Shown: positions 32,663-40,968 of the stretch, one piece after another
How positions within the stretch are numbered: position 1 is the stretch's first letter
How the letters are laid out: every line of letters starts with the position of its first letter
Origin: Caryophanales bacterium UBA6259
Lineage (GTDB): Bacteria > Bacillota > Bacilli > Tepidibacillales > Tepidibacillaceae
DNA: 50,107 nucleotides
Assembly (NCBI GenBank): GCA_002441135.1
Contig: DJVJ01000042.1
Location: forward strand, 62,697-112,803
Reading direction: 5' to 3'
Translations under genes and position numbers: made by a program
Notes under the pieces: model-generated
The model's database searches: none
Told to the model about the DNA's origin: nothing
What the model saw: the letters and a program-made list of their open reading frames with translations, nothing else

Positions 32663-34007
32663 ACTGGAAAGAAAAGCAAAAATAATGGTGGTCGATGATG
32701 AACAGGATTTATTACAAATTCTAACTAAGAGATTAATCCGTAAAGGATTTGAGGTCAGTGGTTTTTTATCAGGGGAAGAGGCATTACAGGAGTTGAAAAA
32801 AAATCACTACGACATAGGAATTTTTGATATAAAGATGCCTGGTATTGATGGAATAGAATTACTTCATGAAGTGAAAAAAGAATTACCAGAGATTGAAGTG
32901 ATTATCTTAACAGGACATGGAACAATAGAAACTGCAATTGAAGCGATGAAGGCTGGTGCTTATGATTATTTGACAAAGCCTTACAATTTAGCAGAGCTAG
33001 AAGTGATTATTGAAAAGGCAATGGAAAAGAAACGGCTTTTTGAAGAAAATACGCGGCTAAAGGAAGTATTACAAATGGAGGGCTCCCAGTTTCATCTGAT
33101 TGGGGAAAGTCCTGCTTTTAAAAATCTTTTAGAGATGACAAGAAGAATTGCTACAAGTCAGGTATCTGTATTGATAGAGGGAGAAAGCGGAACAGGGAAA
33201 GAATTAATTGCTAGAGCGATTCATGCATGGAGTGACCGAAAAGACCAACCCTTTATTGCGATTAATTCGGGAGGCTTAGTAGAAAATCTATTAGAAAGTG
33301 AATTGTTTGGCCATGTCAAAGGTGCATTTACTGGAGCGCAAACCGATAAAAAGGGATTGCTAGAAATGGCTGATGGCGGAACAATCTTTTTTGATGAGGT
33401 TGGTGAGATGCCCCTTAATCTACAGGTAAAATTGCTTCGTTTCTTTGAGAGTAACGAGTTTCGAAGAGTAGGGGATCATCGGCTTCGGTATGCCAATGTA
33501 AGGGTAGTAGCAGCTACGAATCGTAATTTGAAAGAGGAGATTAAAAAGGGGACCTTCCGTGAGGATTTATATTTTCGCTTAAATGTTGTTAATATTGTCA
33601 CACCACCTTTAAGAGAACGGAAGGAGGATATTCCACTTCTAATAAAATTCTTTCTAAAAAAACGTTCCTTTGCTAATCAGCCAAAGGAACTGAGCGAAAA
33701 AGCGTATCGTTTTTTACAAAGTTACTCTTTTCCTGGGAATATTAGAGAGTTATCTCACTTAATTGAAAGAGGGGCTTTGTTGGCAACTGGAGAACAAATT
33801 GAGATCGAAAACCTATTTCCTCATATCGTTTTTGAGGAAAAAAGTGAGATAGAATCAAACAATCAGTTAACATTAGAGCAAATGGAAATGAAGCATATTG
33901 AAAAAATGCTAAAGCAATTTGATGGCAATAAAACAAAAGCAGCAGAGGCTCTTGGAATTAGTTTACGTAGTCTATATCGGAAAATTAATGAATATGAAAT
34001 CACCTAA
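32649..34007 (+). CDS. NtrC-family sigma-54-dependent response regulator
   Basis: Receiver (acidic pair in VVDDEQ, phospho-acceptor Asp in YDIGIFDIKMPG, GHGTIETAIEAMKAGAYDYLTKP), central AAA+ domain (Walker A GESGTGKE, the sigma-54-contacting GAFTGA, Walker B FFDEVGEMP, ATNRNLKEEI) and a C-terminal Fis-type helix-turn-helix (NKTKAAEALGISLRSLYRKI). It must act at sigma-54 promoters, two of which lie nearby. The start is uncertain. The frame opens with TTG at 32649 and GTG at 32655, but both fall within GGGGGTGA (32651-32658). A CTG at 32664 with ideal spacing (giving LERKAKIMVVDDE) would be a non-standard start, and ATG 32685 would trim the first strand. The longest frame is reported. Confidence 0.92.
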   Translation: MGVNKLERKAKIMVVDDEQDLLQILTKRLIRKGFEVSGFLSGEEALQELKKNHYDIGIFDIKMPGIDGIELLHEVKKELPEIEVIILTGHGTIETAIEAMKAGAYDYLTKPYNLAELEVIIEKAMEKKRLFEENTRLKEVLQMEGSQFHLIGESPAFKNLLEMTRRIATSQVSVLIEGESGTGKELIARAIHAWSDRKDQPFIAINSGGLVENLLESELFGHVKGAFTGAQTDKKGLLEMADGGTIFFDEVGEMPLNLQVKLLRFFESNEFRRVGDHRLRYANVRVVAATNRNLKEEIKKGTFREDLYFRLNVVNIVTPPLRERKEDIPLLIKFFLKKRSFANQPKELSEKAYRFLQSYSFPGNIRELSHLIERGALLATGEQIEIENLFPHIVFEEKSEIESNNQLTLEQMEMKHIEKMLKQFDGNKTKAAEALGISLRSLYRKINEYEIT

Positions 34008-34008
34008 T

Positions 34009-34052
34009 TTGTCATTTTGACAATCACTTTTGCCAAAGTGTCAAAAATGACA
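34009..34052 (+). promoter_or_regulatory. Tandem enhancer palindromes (UAS) for the NtrC-type regulator
   Basis: TTGTCATTTTGACAA (34009-34023) is a perfect palindrome. A second cluster, TGCCAAAGTGTCA (34031-34043) overlapping TGTCAAAAATGACA (34039-34052), follows about 30 bases later. All share TGYCA-N3/4-TGRCA. They lie about 110-145 bases before the expected start from the sigma-54 promoter, the normal enhancer distance, and match the UAS at 27309-27331. Confidence 0.65.
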
Positions 34053-34080
34053 AAAGTACTAGGACTTGAAGATTAGGAAA

Positions 34081-34125
34081 AAACACGTAAATTCGCGTAT
34101 TACTACGAATTTACGTGTTTTTTTT
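34081..34125 (+). terminator. Terminator after the regulator gene
   Basis: AAACACGTAAATTCG (34081-34095) and CGAATTTACGTGTTT (34106-34120) form a 15-bp perfect stem, then a T run. It separates the regulatory operon from the sigma-54 reductase promoter. Confidence 0.85.
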
Positions 34126-34129
34126 TTGT

Positions 34130-34146
34130 TTGGCATAGCTTTTGCA
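34130..34146 (+). promoter_or_regulatory. Sigma-54 (-24/-12) promoter of the reductase operon
   Basis: TTGGCATAGCTTTTGCA has GG at 34132-34133 and GC at 34144-34145, the exact TGGCAY-N5-TTGCA layout. Start is expected near 34157, 57 bases before the first gene's ATG. Confidence 0.85.
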
Positions 34147-34213
34147 ATAGTTATAAGTAAGAGAAATTTAAGCTGGATTTTACAGCATGACAAATAAAAG
34201 GAGTGACCTAAAA

Positions 34214-35116
34214 ATGGGGTTAGGAGATAAGTTAAACCTATTTATGCTAGATCCTAAATCATATGATCACATGGTAAATACCCAAGTTAAGGATCCAATT
34301 AACGTAATGACGGATTCTGACTATGACATGGATTTAGCAATACGTATGGGAAAAGATGCACAAAAGGTTTTATCAGGGAATATGACTCAGGATGATTTTC
34401 ATCAAAAATACAGTCCTGATTTAAAAATTGAGTTTGGAGATTTATATGCATCCGGAAATGCGAATACACCTGATCCATCTAAGGGTGTTCGTTGGGGAAT
34501 GGTTATTGATTTAGCAAAATGTGTTGGTTGTGATACCTGTACTGTCTCTTGTAAAGCGGAAAACAGAACGCCACCAGGTGTTTCTTACAATGTGGTAATT
34601 GAACAGGAAATTGGAGTATTCCCTAACCTAGCAAAGGTGAATTTACCACGTCCATGTATGCAATGTGATAAACCACCATGTGCTCAGGTTTGTCCAACCC
34701 GTGCAACCTATAAGCTAGAAAATGGAATCGTTGCCATTGATTATGACCGTTGTATTGGCTGCCGCTATTGTGTTGTTGCTTGTCCATATGGTGCTCGCTC
34801 ATTTGATTTTGGTGAGAGCTATGAGGATGAAATGATTGGCTTTAATGATATTACGGCTCCTGAATATGGTGTGGATAGAGGAACAAGAGAAAAAGGAAAG
34901 ACACCTCAAGGTGTGGTTAGAAAATGTACCTTCTGTATGCATCGTTTAGAACGTGGAGAAGAGCCAGCTTGTGTAGAAACATGTATTGGGGATGCACGTT
35001 ATTTTGGAGATTTAAATGATCCTAATAGTGTTGTTTCAAAATTAGCTGCAAGTCCTCGAGCTTTTCGTCTAAAAGAAGAATTAGGAACAGAGCCGCGAGT
35101 AATTTATCTACGCTAG
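34214..35116 (+). CDS. Four-cluster ferredoxin subunit of Mo-dependent reductase (TtrB/SrdB-like)
   Basis: A 300-residue electron-transfer subunit with four Cys clusters: CVGCDTCTVSCKAEN, CMQCDKPPCAQVCPT, CIGCRYCVVACPYGA, and the split CTFCMHRLERGEEPACVETC. That makes four [4Fe-4S] centres, as in TtrB, PsrB and SrdB. No Tat signal is present, so it would ride out with the Tat-exported catalytic partner. The ATG at 34214 has AAAAGGAG with 10-base spacing; a longer frame from 34187 is less likely. First gene of the sigma-54 operon, followed 16 bases later by the membrane subunit. Electrons pass from the NrfD subunit through this protein to the catalytic subunit. Confidence 0.9.
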   Translation: MGLGDKLNLFMLDPKSYDHMVNTQVKDPINVMTDSDYDMDLAIRMGKDAQKVLSGNMTQDDFHQKYSPDLKIEFGDLYASGNANTPDPSKGVRWGMVIDLAKCVGCDTCTVSCKAENRTPPGVSYNVVIEQEIGVFPNLAKVNLPRPCMQCDKPPCAQVCPTRATYKLENGIVAIDYDRCIGCRYCVVACPYGARSFDFGESYEDEMIGFNDITAPEYGVDRGTREKGKTPQGVVRKCTFCMHRLERGEEPACVETCIGDARYFGDLNDPNSVVSKLAASPRAFRLKEELGTEPRVIYLR

Positions 35117-35132
35117 AGGGAGGAAATGGAAA

Positions 35133-36407
35133 ATGGGGTTACCAGGAACTAATACGCAGAAGCAAGTTAGTACAAGTCCACAATTACTCGAAAAAATTTG
35201 GTGGATTTCATTATTTGTAATGTTAGCAGCTGGGGGAATTGCAATCTTTTATCGAATTACTGATGGTTTAGCAAGCACCAATCTTAGTAGTTTAATGCCT
35301 TGGGGAGCTTGGATTGCTTTTTATATCTTTTTCGTAGGGTTAAGTGCAGGTTCCTTCCTTTTATCAACATTGATTATTGTTTTTGGGATGGAGAGATTTG
35401 AAGTAGTTGGAAGAGCGGCATTATTTACTGCAATTATTGCGATGATTGTTGCTTTAACCTTCGTTCTATTAGATCTAGGAAGAATGGATCGCTTTTTAAA
35501 TGCAATGATATATTGGAATTTGACCAGTATATTGGCATGGGAAGTTCATTTTTATTTACTTTATATTGTCTTATTAGTAGCAGAGCTATATTTAATGATT
35601 AGAACAGATTTAATTCGATTGCATCAAGAATCTACTGGCTGGAAGAAAAAGCTTTATGGAATTTTAACCATTGGCAGTACTGATTTAAGTCCTGAGTCTC
35701 GCTTAAATGATAAGAAATGGATGAAGATATTAGGGTATATTGGTATTCCGTTAGCAATCTTTGGAGTACATGGTGGAACAGGTACCTTGTTCGCCGTGGT
35801 AAAAGCACGAGTATATTGGAACAGTGCATTATTCCCAATCATTTTCGTACTTTCTGCTCTGGTATCAGGAACTGCATTACTAACTTTTATTTACATTATT
35901 TCGCAAAAGGTTAGAAAACTACACGTTAATATCGATGTGGTTAAAGCTTTAGCACAGCTAATGGCGTTTTTCTTAATCATCGATTTAAGCTTAGAGTTTT
36001 ATGAGTGGGGTGTATCTGGTTATGGTCTTGAGCACGAGCATATGGCTGTACTAGCTACAATGTTTGCTGGAAAACATGCTTGGTCCTTCTGGGGCTTCCA
36101 AATGTTTTTAGGAGCAGTACTTCCCCTTTATTTAATCTTTAGCAAAAGAACAAGAGAATCTGTAACAGCGTTGGCAATTGCATCTATTTCTATTGTTCTA
36201 GGAATTATTGGAGTACGTTTTAATATCGTTGTACCAGCTTTAATCGTTCCTGTTATTGAAGGTTATCCAACTGGGGATTACTTCCCTAGCTGGGTTGAAT
36301 GGGTAAGTAGCTTGGGAGTAGTTGCTATGGGCATGATGCTGTACACGATTGGAGCAAAGCTTTTACCTTTAGATGAAGATGAAAATGAGGTGTTAAGCCA
36401 TGAGTAA
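35133..36407 (+). CDS. NrfD/PsrC-type membrane subunit (TtrC/SrdC-like)
   Basis: A 424-residue membrane protein with about 10 hydrophobic helices. It shows the NrfD-family WGAWIAFYIFFVGLSAGSFLL segment and a Glu/Asp-bearing VALTFVLLDLGRMDR helix that commonly forms the quinol site. It lacks heme-ligand patterns, so electrons come directly from quinol and pass to the ferredoxin subunit. RBS is GAGGGAGG. It overlaps the next gene by 8 bases. It is longer than typical TtrC (about 340) but similar to other Firmicute NrfD proteins. Confidence 0.9.
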   Translation: MGLPGTNTQKQVSTSPQLLEKIWWISLFVMLAAGGIAIFYRITDGLASTNLSSLMPWGAWIAFYIFFVGLSAGSFLLSTLIIVFGMERFEVVGRAALFTAIIAMIVALTFVLLDLGRMDRFLNAMIYWNLTSILAWEVHFYLLYIVLLVAELYLMIRTDLIRLHQESTGWKKKLYGILTIGSTDLSPESRLNDKKWMKILGYIGIPLAIFGVHGGTGTLFAVVKARVYWNSALFPIIFVLSALVSGTALLTFIYIISQKVRKLHVNIDVVKALAQLMAFFLIIDLSLEFYEWGVSGYGLEHEHMAVLATMFAGKHAWSFWGFQMFLGAVLPLYLIFSKRTRESVTALAIASISIVLGIIGVRFNIVVPALIVPVIEGYPTGDYFPSWVEWVSSLGVVAMGMMLYTIGAKLLPLDEDENEVLSHE

Positions 36408-39400
36408 GGAGAAAAAACTAGATAAAAAAGTAAATAGAAGAGATTTTCTTAAGGGAGCAGGGATTTTGGGTGCTTTTGCCTTTGCTGCTCCACTATTTAC
36501 AGACCCATTACAGCAGTTATTGGGTGATGTTTGGATAGATGATCTTCATGGTGTTGGTAACTTTACACAGGATTACACTGCTGCAAATGTTTTATATACC
36601 ACTTGTGAACAATGTAATACTCACTGTACAATTAAAACCTTTGTGATGGAAGGGAAAAAGAATCAGCAATATAGCTCTTTAGTGAGAAAGATTGCTGGAA
36701 ATCCATATAGCCCAATCAATATGGTTCCATATAATGCACTTGATTACTCTACCCCAATTGCAGCAGCAGCGGCAGGTTTTGGTTCAGTAGCTGTTGATGG
36801 AAGAGGATTTAGAGGTGGAAGAACATGTCTTAAGGGCCAAGCCGGAATTCAAACAGCATATGATGCAACACGTATCCGTACTCCATTAAAAAGAGTTGGT
36901 CCTAGAGGAAGTGGCAAATGGATAAGTGTGACATGGGAGCAGGCGATTGAAGAGATTGTGAATGGAAGTAATGATCTTGGGACTCCTGGACTAAAAAGCA
37001 TGTGGGCTTATATTCCTCAAGAAGTAGTAATGGCCGATTGGGAAAAAGTAAATAACAAGGAAATGACCTTTGAGGATTTTGATCGTAAGTATAAAGAAGT
37101 GTTGATTGATACAAAGCATCCAGACTTTGGTCCTAAAGCAAACCAAATCGTGAACCTTTCAGGTAATCGAAGAGAATTTGTTCGCCAGCGTATTTGGGAG
37201 CAGGGATTTGGTAGCATCAATTCAGATGACCATGGTGGAGTTTGCGGTGTTACTCATGTAACCGGGAATATTCGTTCCTTTGAGCTAAAGAAAAAGAAAA
37301 AACGGATGTATCCTGATTTAGACCATGTGGAATTTATGATTGCGTGGGGAACCAACCCCGTTGTCGCAAATAAAGGACCAACATGGTTAGCACCAAAAAT
37401 CACCAATGCGAAAGCCCGTGGAATGAAAATGGCGGTTATTGACACTAGGATGAGTAAAACAGCAGAAAAGGCAGATATTTGGGTTCCTATTGAGCCAGGA
37501 ATGGACGGAGCATTGGCATTAGCAATGGGAAGATGGATTATTGAAAATAAGCGATATGATGAGCGTTATTTACGTAATCCAAATAAAGATGCCGCTACGT
37601 TAGATAATGAGCCAACATGGAGCGATGCTACTCACTTAATAAATGTGAGTGATCCGAAACGACAAAAATTAAGAGCTTCTGATTTAGGTTTAGGTACAGA
37701 AGAAGAATTTGTTGTGTTACAGAATGGTGTTCCAACACTTCACTCCAAGGCTGCAGAAGGTGACCTAGAGGTGGATACCACTATTAATGGTATACGTGTA
37801 AAGTCTTCCTTTACTCTATATAAAGAACGCGTAATGGAAAAAACGATTAAAGAATATGCATCGATGACTGGCATTGCAGAAGAGCAAATCATTCTATTGG
37901 CTAAGGAATTTACTTCTTATGGTAAGAAGGCAGCTATCATGTCTTACCGTGGAGTAGCGATGAATACGAACGGCTATTATAATACAAGAGCGATTAATAT
38001 GCTTAACCACCTTATTGGAAATTACGATTGGAAGGGTGGAAGTATTACCACAGGAAAAAGATTTAGTGAAATGAAGGGGCGTTATGAACTTTTAAAGGTT
38101 CCTAAAGCGAATAAGGCATGGGGTATTCCTATTAGTCGTAGACAAACACCTTATGAGAAAACATCCTTATTTAAAACCGATGGAGGCTATCCTGCCCAAA
38201 GACCATGGTTCCCATATGCGGGTAGTACCTCTCACGAAGTAATACCAAGTGCTGCTGAGGGTTATCCATATTCTTTAAAGGCATTATTTATTCACCGAAT
38301 GTCTCCAGTATTATCAATGCCGGGTGGACATAATTTAGTAGAGATTTTGAAGGATACTAAGAAGATTCCTTTATTTGTTGCAAATGATATTGTGATTGGC
38401 GAAACCTCTATGTATGCGGATTACTTATTACCTGATTTATCATATCTAGAGCGTTTTGGCCAGGAAACGATTTATCCTAATCAATTGCATAAAATCAGTA
38501 GTGTAATGCAACCTGTAACAAGAGTAATTCCTCAGGCAAGACCTGTAGAAGATATGTATATTGACATATTAAAGAAAATGAACATGCCGGGTGTTGGACA
38601 AAACGCTTTCCCAGATGGTTCATCATTAGACAGCTATGAAGATTTTTATTTAAAGATGGTTGCTAACATCGCGTTTGATGGGGAAAAACCTGTGCCAGAT
38701 GCGACTGTTGAGGAAATTCAATTGTTTGAAGAAACTAGAAAAAAAGCGTTAGGTAAATATTTTAATCATGATGTGTGGAAGAAAGCAGTAAAACCAGAAG
38801 AGTGGAAAAAGGTTGTTTATGTTTTAAATCGTGGAGGACGCTTTGAGGCTCCAGGAAGTGAATATGTAGGCGAGCATGTGAAATATCAATTAGCAGATCA
38901 AGTAAACTTCTATGATGAAGGAGTTGCTAAAGGGAAAAACTCCTTTACGGGTGAATTTTTTGATGGCATTCCTCAGTTAAACCCTGTTAAAAATTATGAG
39001 GGAGATGAGGTAAAGTCAGATAAACCATTAAAGCTAATTAATTGGAAAGCTCGACATATGGGTACTCACCGAAATATTAATGATACATGGTTAAGAGAAA
39101 TTAGACCAAGTAATCCACTTTGGATGAATCCTTTTGATGCGGATCGACGTGGTTTGAAAAATGGAGATAAAATTCGTATTGTTGCCAACCATCATACTGT
39201 AGAAGGTGAAGTTTTTGTAACTAATGGTATTCGTCCTGGAACAGTTGGTGCAGAATTTAACTTTGGTCATTATGCATATGGCTCAGCTCCAGTACAAATT
39301 GATAGTTATTGGACCAAAACACCTGCACCATATGGAAATACCAAATACAATTTCTTTGAACCGGGACATGAGGAAAGTGGTTATGCATTAGGTAGAAATA

Positions 39401-39522
39401 CTGGATTCTCTATTAACTCTTTATTAGATTTAGATCCTATTCTTAAAAATAATGGACTTGTGGATTTAATCGGTGGTGGAGCATCACAGTATGATACAAG
39501 AGTAGAAGTTGTAAAGCGATAA
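36400..39522 (+). CDS. Tat-exported molybdopterin (bis-MGD) catalytic subunit (TtrA/SrdA-like)
   Basis: A 1040-residue molybdoenzyme of the DMSO-reductase family. It has a twin-arginine leader (NRRDFLKGAGILGAFAFA), the [4Fe-4S] cysteines C69, C72, C76 and C143 (CEQCNTHC, GRTCLKGQ), and C282 in SDDHGGVCGVTHV as the likely Mo ligand. A C-terminal cofactor lobe follows (RPSNPLWMNPFDADRRGLKNGDKIRI). Order B-C-A and length match tetrathionate reductase (ttrBCA) and the Bacillus selenate reductase (srdBCA). A Cys ligand fits these and also PsrA/ArrA-type enzymes. The substrate (tetrathionate, selenate, polysulfide, arsenate or another) is not decided by sequence inspection. Overlaps NrfD by 8 bases, and TorD follows. 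Its terminal electron acceptor step would occur outside the membrane. Confidence 0.92.
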   Translation: MSKEKKLDKKVNRRDFLKGAGILGAFAFAAPLFTDPLQQLLGDVWIDDLHGVGNFTQDYTAANVLYTTCEQCNTHCTIKTFVMEGKKNQQYSSLVRKIAGNPYSPINMVPYNALDYSTPIAAAAAGFGSVAVDGRGFRGGRTCLKGQAGIQTAYDATRIRTPLKRVGPRGSGKWISVTWEQAIEEIVNGSNDLGTPGLKSMWAYIPQEVVMADWEKVNNKEMTFEDFDRKYKEVLIDTKHPDFGPKANQIVNLSGNRREFVRQRIWEQGFGSINSDDHGGVCGVTHVTGNIRSFELKKKKKRMYPDLDHVEFMIAWGTNPVVANKGPTWLAPKITNAKARGMKMAVIDTRMSKTAEKADIWVPIEPGMDGALALAMGRWIIENKRYDERYLRNPNKDAATLDNEPTWSDATHLINVSDPKRQKLRASDLGLGTEEEFVVLQNGVPTLHSKAAEGDLEVDTTINGIRVKSSFTLYKERVMEKTIKEYASMTGIAEEQIILLAKEFTSYGKKAAIMSYRGVAMNTNGYYNTRAINMLNHLIGNYDWKGGSITTGKRFSEMKGRYELLKVPKANKAWGIPISRRQTPYEKTSLFKTDGGYPAQRPWFPYAGSTSHEVIPSAAEGYPYSLKALFIHRMSPVLSMPGGHNLVEILKDTKKIPLFVANDIVIGETSMYADYLLPDLSYLERFGQETIYPNQLHKISSVMQPVTRVIPQARPVEDMYIDILKKMNMPGVGQNAFPDGSSLDSYEDFYLKMVANIAFDGEKPVPDATVEEIQLFEETRKKALGKYFNHDVWKKAVKPEEWKKVVYVLNRGGRFEAPGSEYVGEHVKYQLADQVNFYDEGVAKGKNSFTGEFFDGIPQLNPVKNYEGDEVKSDKPLKLINWKARHMGTHRNINDTWLREIRPSNPLWMNPFDADRRGLKNGDKIRIVANHHTVEGEVFVTNGIRPGTVGAEFNFGHYAYGSAPVQIDSYWTKTPAPYGNTKYNFFEPGHEESGYALGRNTGFSINSLLDLDPILKNNGLVDLIGGGASQYDTRVEVVKR

Positions 39523-39536
39523 GGAGGATGAAGCCA

Positions 39537-40145
39537 GTGGAGAATCAACAAGAAATTTTGGAACAGCAAGTGACGGAAAATATTTCTCAAACGTATGGCT
39601 TATTTTCAACTATCTTTTTAGGAGAATGGGAGAAACTCCTCTCCCTTCTTTCTAATAACAATGAGATTGATGAGGATCATTTTTTATCCTTTATCAATGA
39701 ACTAAAAGGAACGGATCCACTTGAGTTAAAAATTCAGTATGATAATTTATTTGTTGCTCCAGGATATTATTTTGTTTCTCCATTTCAAGAATCCTATAGC
39801 AATGATGATGACCAAATAAGAGGAATTCTTGGCTCCTTATATGAACAAGCAGGAATTCATGAAAAGTGTGAGGAAAAAGGTGAATTGCCTGATCATCTTG
39901 GTTGCATTTTGGCCTATATGCAGTGGCTCGTACATTTAGAAAGCTTTGCGGAAAACAAAGAAGAGATGGCTCAACTTAGAGCATTACAAGCTGGATTTAT
40001 CGAGAATCACTTACAATGGGTTAATAAATTGAAAAGTGCGGTTGTAAGAAAGCTAGAGTATGGTTTTATATTAGAGGCCTTACAGCAGCTGCAATTGTTT
40101 ATTGAGTACCATCGTGAAGAATTATCTGGAAGTATTAATCAGTAA
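39537..40145 (+). CDS. TorD-family redox enzyme maturation chaperone
   Basis: A 202-residue helical chaperone with the TorD hallmark ELPDHLGCILAYMQWL near residue 120 and the preceding IQYDNLFVAPG. It binds the Tat leader of the molybdoenzyme until the cofactor is in place. An ATG at 39528 abuts the AAGGAGG, so GTG 39537 with an 8-base spacing is chosen. Located immediately after the catalytic gene in the same operon. Confidence 0.85.
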   Translation: MENQQEILEQQVTENISQTYGLFSTIFLGEWEKLLSLLSNNNEIDEDHFLSFINELKGTDPLELKIQYDNLFVAPGYYFVSPFQESYSNDDDQIRGILGSLYEQAGIHEKCEEKGELPDHLGCILAYMQWLVHLESFAENKEEMAQLRALQAGFIENHLQWVNKLKSAVVRKLEYGFILEALQQLQLFIEYHREELSGSINQ

Positions 40146-40243
40146 AGTAGATTTCACAAAAAATTTGTTTTTAGAACGCTCAATTTGAATTTTATCATGC
40201 ATAATGAAAGTAAGCTTATACTAAAAAAGCTGGAGGGATTACG

Positions 40244-40414
40244 ATGTGGTTTAATAATATTGGAGTGCCGGGTTTAATCTTAATCTTAGTGATTGCTTTA
40301 GTTATATTTGGACCTAGTAAGCTGCCTGAGATTGGTCGAGCATTTGGCAAAACATTAAAGGAATTTAAAAGTGCTACAAAAGATTTGATGGATGATGATG
40401 AGAAAAAAGCTTAA
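40244..40414 (+). CDS. tatA: Twin-arginine translocase TatA-type protein
   Basis: A 56-residue protein: one N-terminal helix (GLILILVIALVIFGP), the FGPSKLPEIGRAFGKTLKEFK hinge and amphipathic helix, and an acidic/basic tail (DDDEKKA). This is the TatA signature. It is preceded by CTGGAGGG and follows the Tat-exported reductase genes, so it probably serves that export. No tatC is in the window, so a TatC elsewhere would be needed. A terminator closes the operon. Confidence 0.9.
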   Translation: MWFNNIGVPGLILILVIALVIFGPSKLPEIGRAFGKTLKEFKSATKDLMDDDEKKA

Positions 40415-40465
40415 ATAATTGTTACATTTTTTACTTAAATTGTTATACCTTCCTACCCCTATATA

Positions 40466-40500
40466 CCCCTTCTCTAATGAGAAGGGGACTTTTACTTTTC
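40466..40500 (+). terminator. Terminator after tatA
   Basis: CCCCTTCTC (40466-40474) and GAGAAGGGG (40479-40487), perfect 9-bp stem, followed by ACTTTTACTTTT. Confidence 0.75.
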
Positions 40501-40578
40501 TACAGGTTCTTGTGGATGCATCTACTTAACCGCTATAATTTGGATATGAGTTTTTAAAAAAACAAAAGGACGTTGATT

Positions 40579-40815
40579 ATGAATATAAATCATACAACAA
40601 AGAAAGACTTAACCCTTCATTATGTATACCAGCTTTTAAAACGATTTAACATCATTGTCTATACGGGTAACCGGTTAGATGACATTGCTATTATGGAGTT
40701 AGAGTTAGAGGATTTGATCGAGTGGAAATTAATCACCGATGAAGAATTTATTCATGCTAAAAGAATTCTGATTCATTATGCAAATCAAGAAAAAAAAGAA
40801 AAAGAAATGAAATAA
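40579..40815 (+). CDS. yqgQ: YqgQ-family small protein (DUF910)
   Basis: A 78-residue protein with the YqgQ core: YQLLKRFNIIVYTGNRLDDIAIMELELEDLIEWKLITDEEFIHAKRIL, ending in a Lys/Glu tail. Family members are conserved in Bacillales, often near glucokinase, and their function is unknown. A TTG at 40573 would add two residues, but ATG 40579 with AAAAGGA behind it is preferred. It is unrelated to the upstream respiratory operon. Confidence 0.85.
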   Translation: MNINHTTKKDLTLHYVYQLLKRFNIIVYTGNRLDDIAIMELELEDLIEWKLITDEEFIHAKRILIHYANQEKKEKEMK

Positions 40816-40968
40816 AATTAGGCAAAAAATTGACGGAAAATTATAAAAAGGGATTGTCAAAAAATCTAAAGCCTGATATTATTATACATAATAAAAAACT
40901 TTAATACTTAAAAGCGTATAAGCGTTAAAGCGAAAATAACAAGAAGCACAAAATGGGGAGAGATTCGT

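Noticed and set aside
36902..37445. Three minus-strand frames inside the molybdoenzyme gene
   Set aside because: Shadows of a conserved coding gene, no ribosome sites.
40816..40968. Leader of the TrpXYZ-like operon checked for a T-box or tryptophan-type riboswitch
   Set aside because: No T-box core (TGGNACCGCG-like) or terminator/antiterminator pair was visible; only short repeats with AAAGCG.
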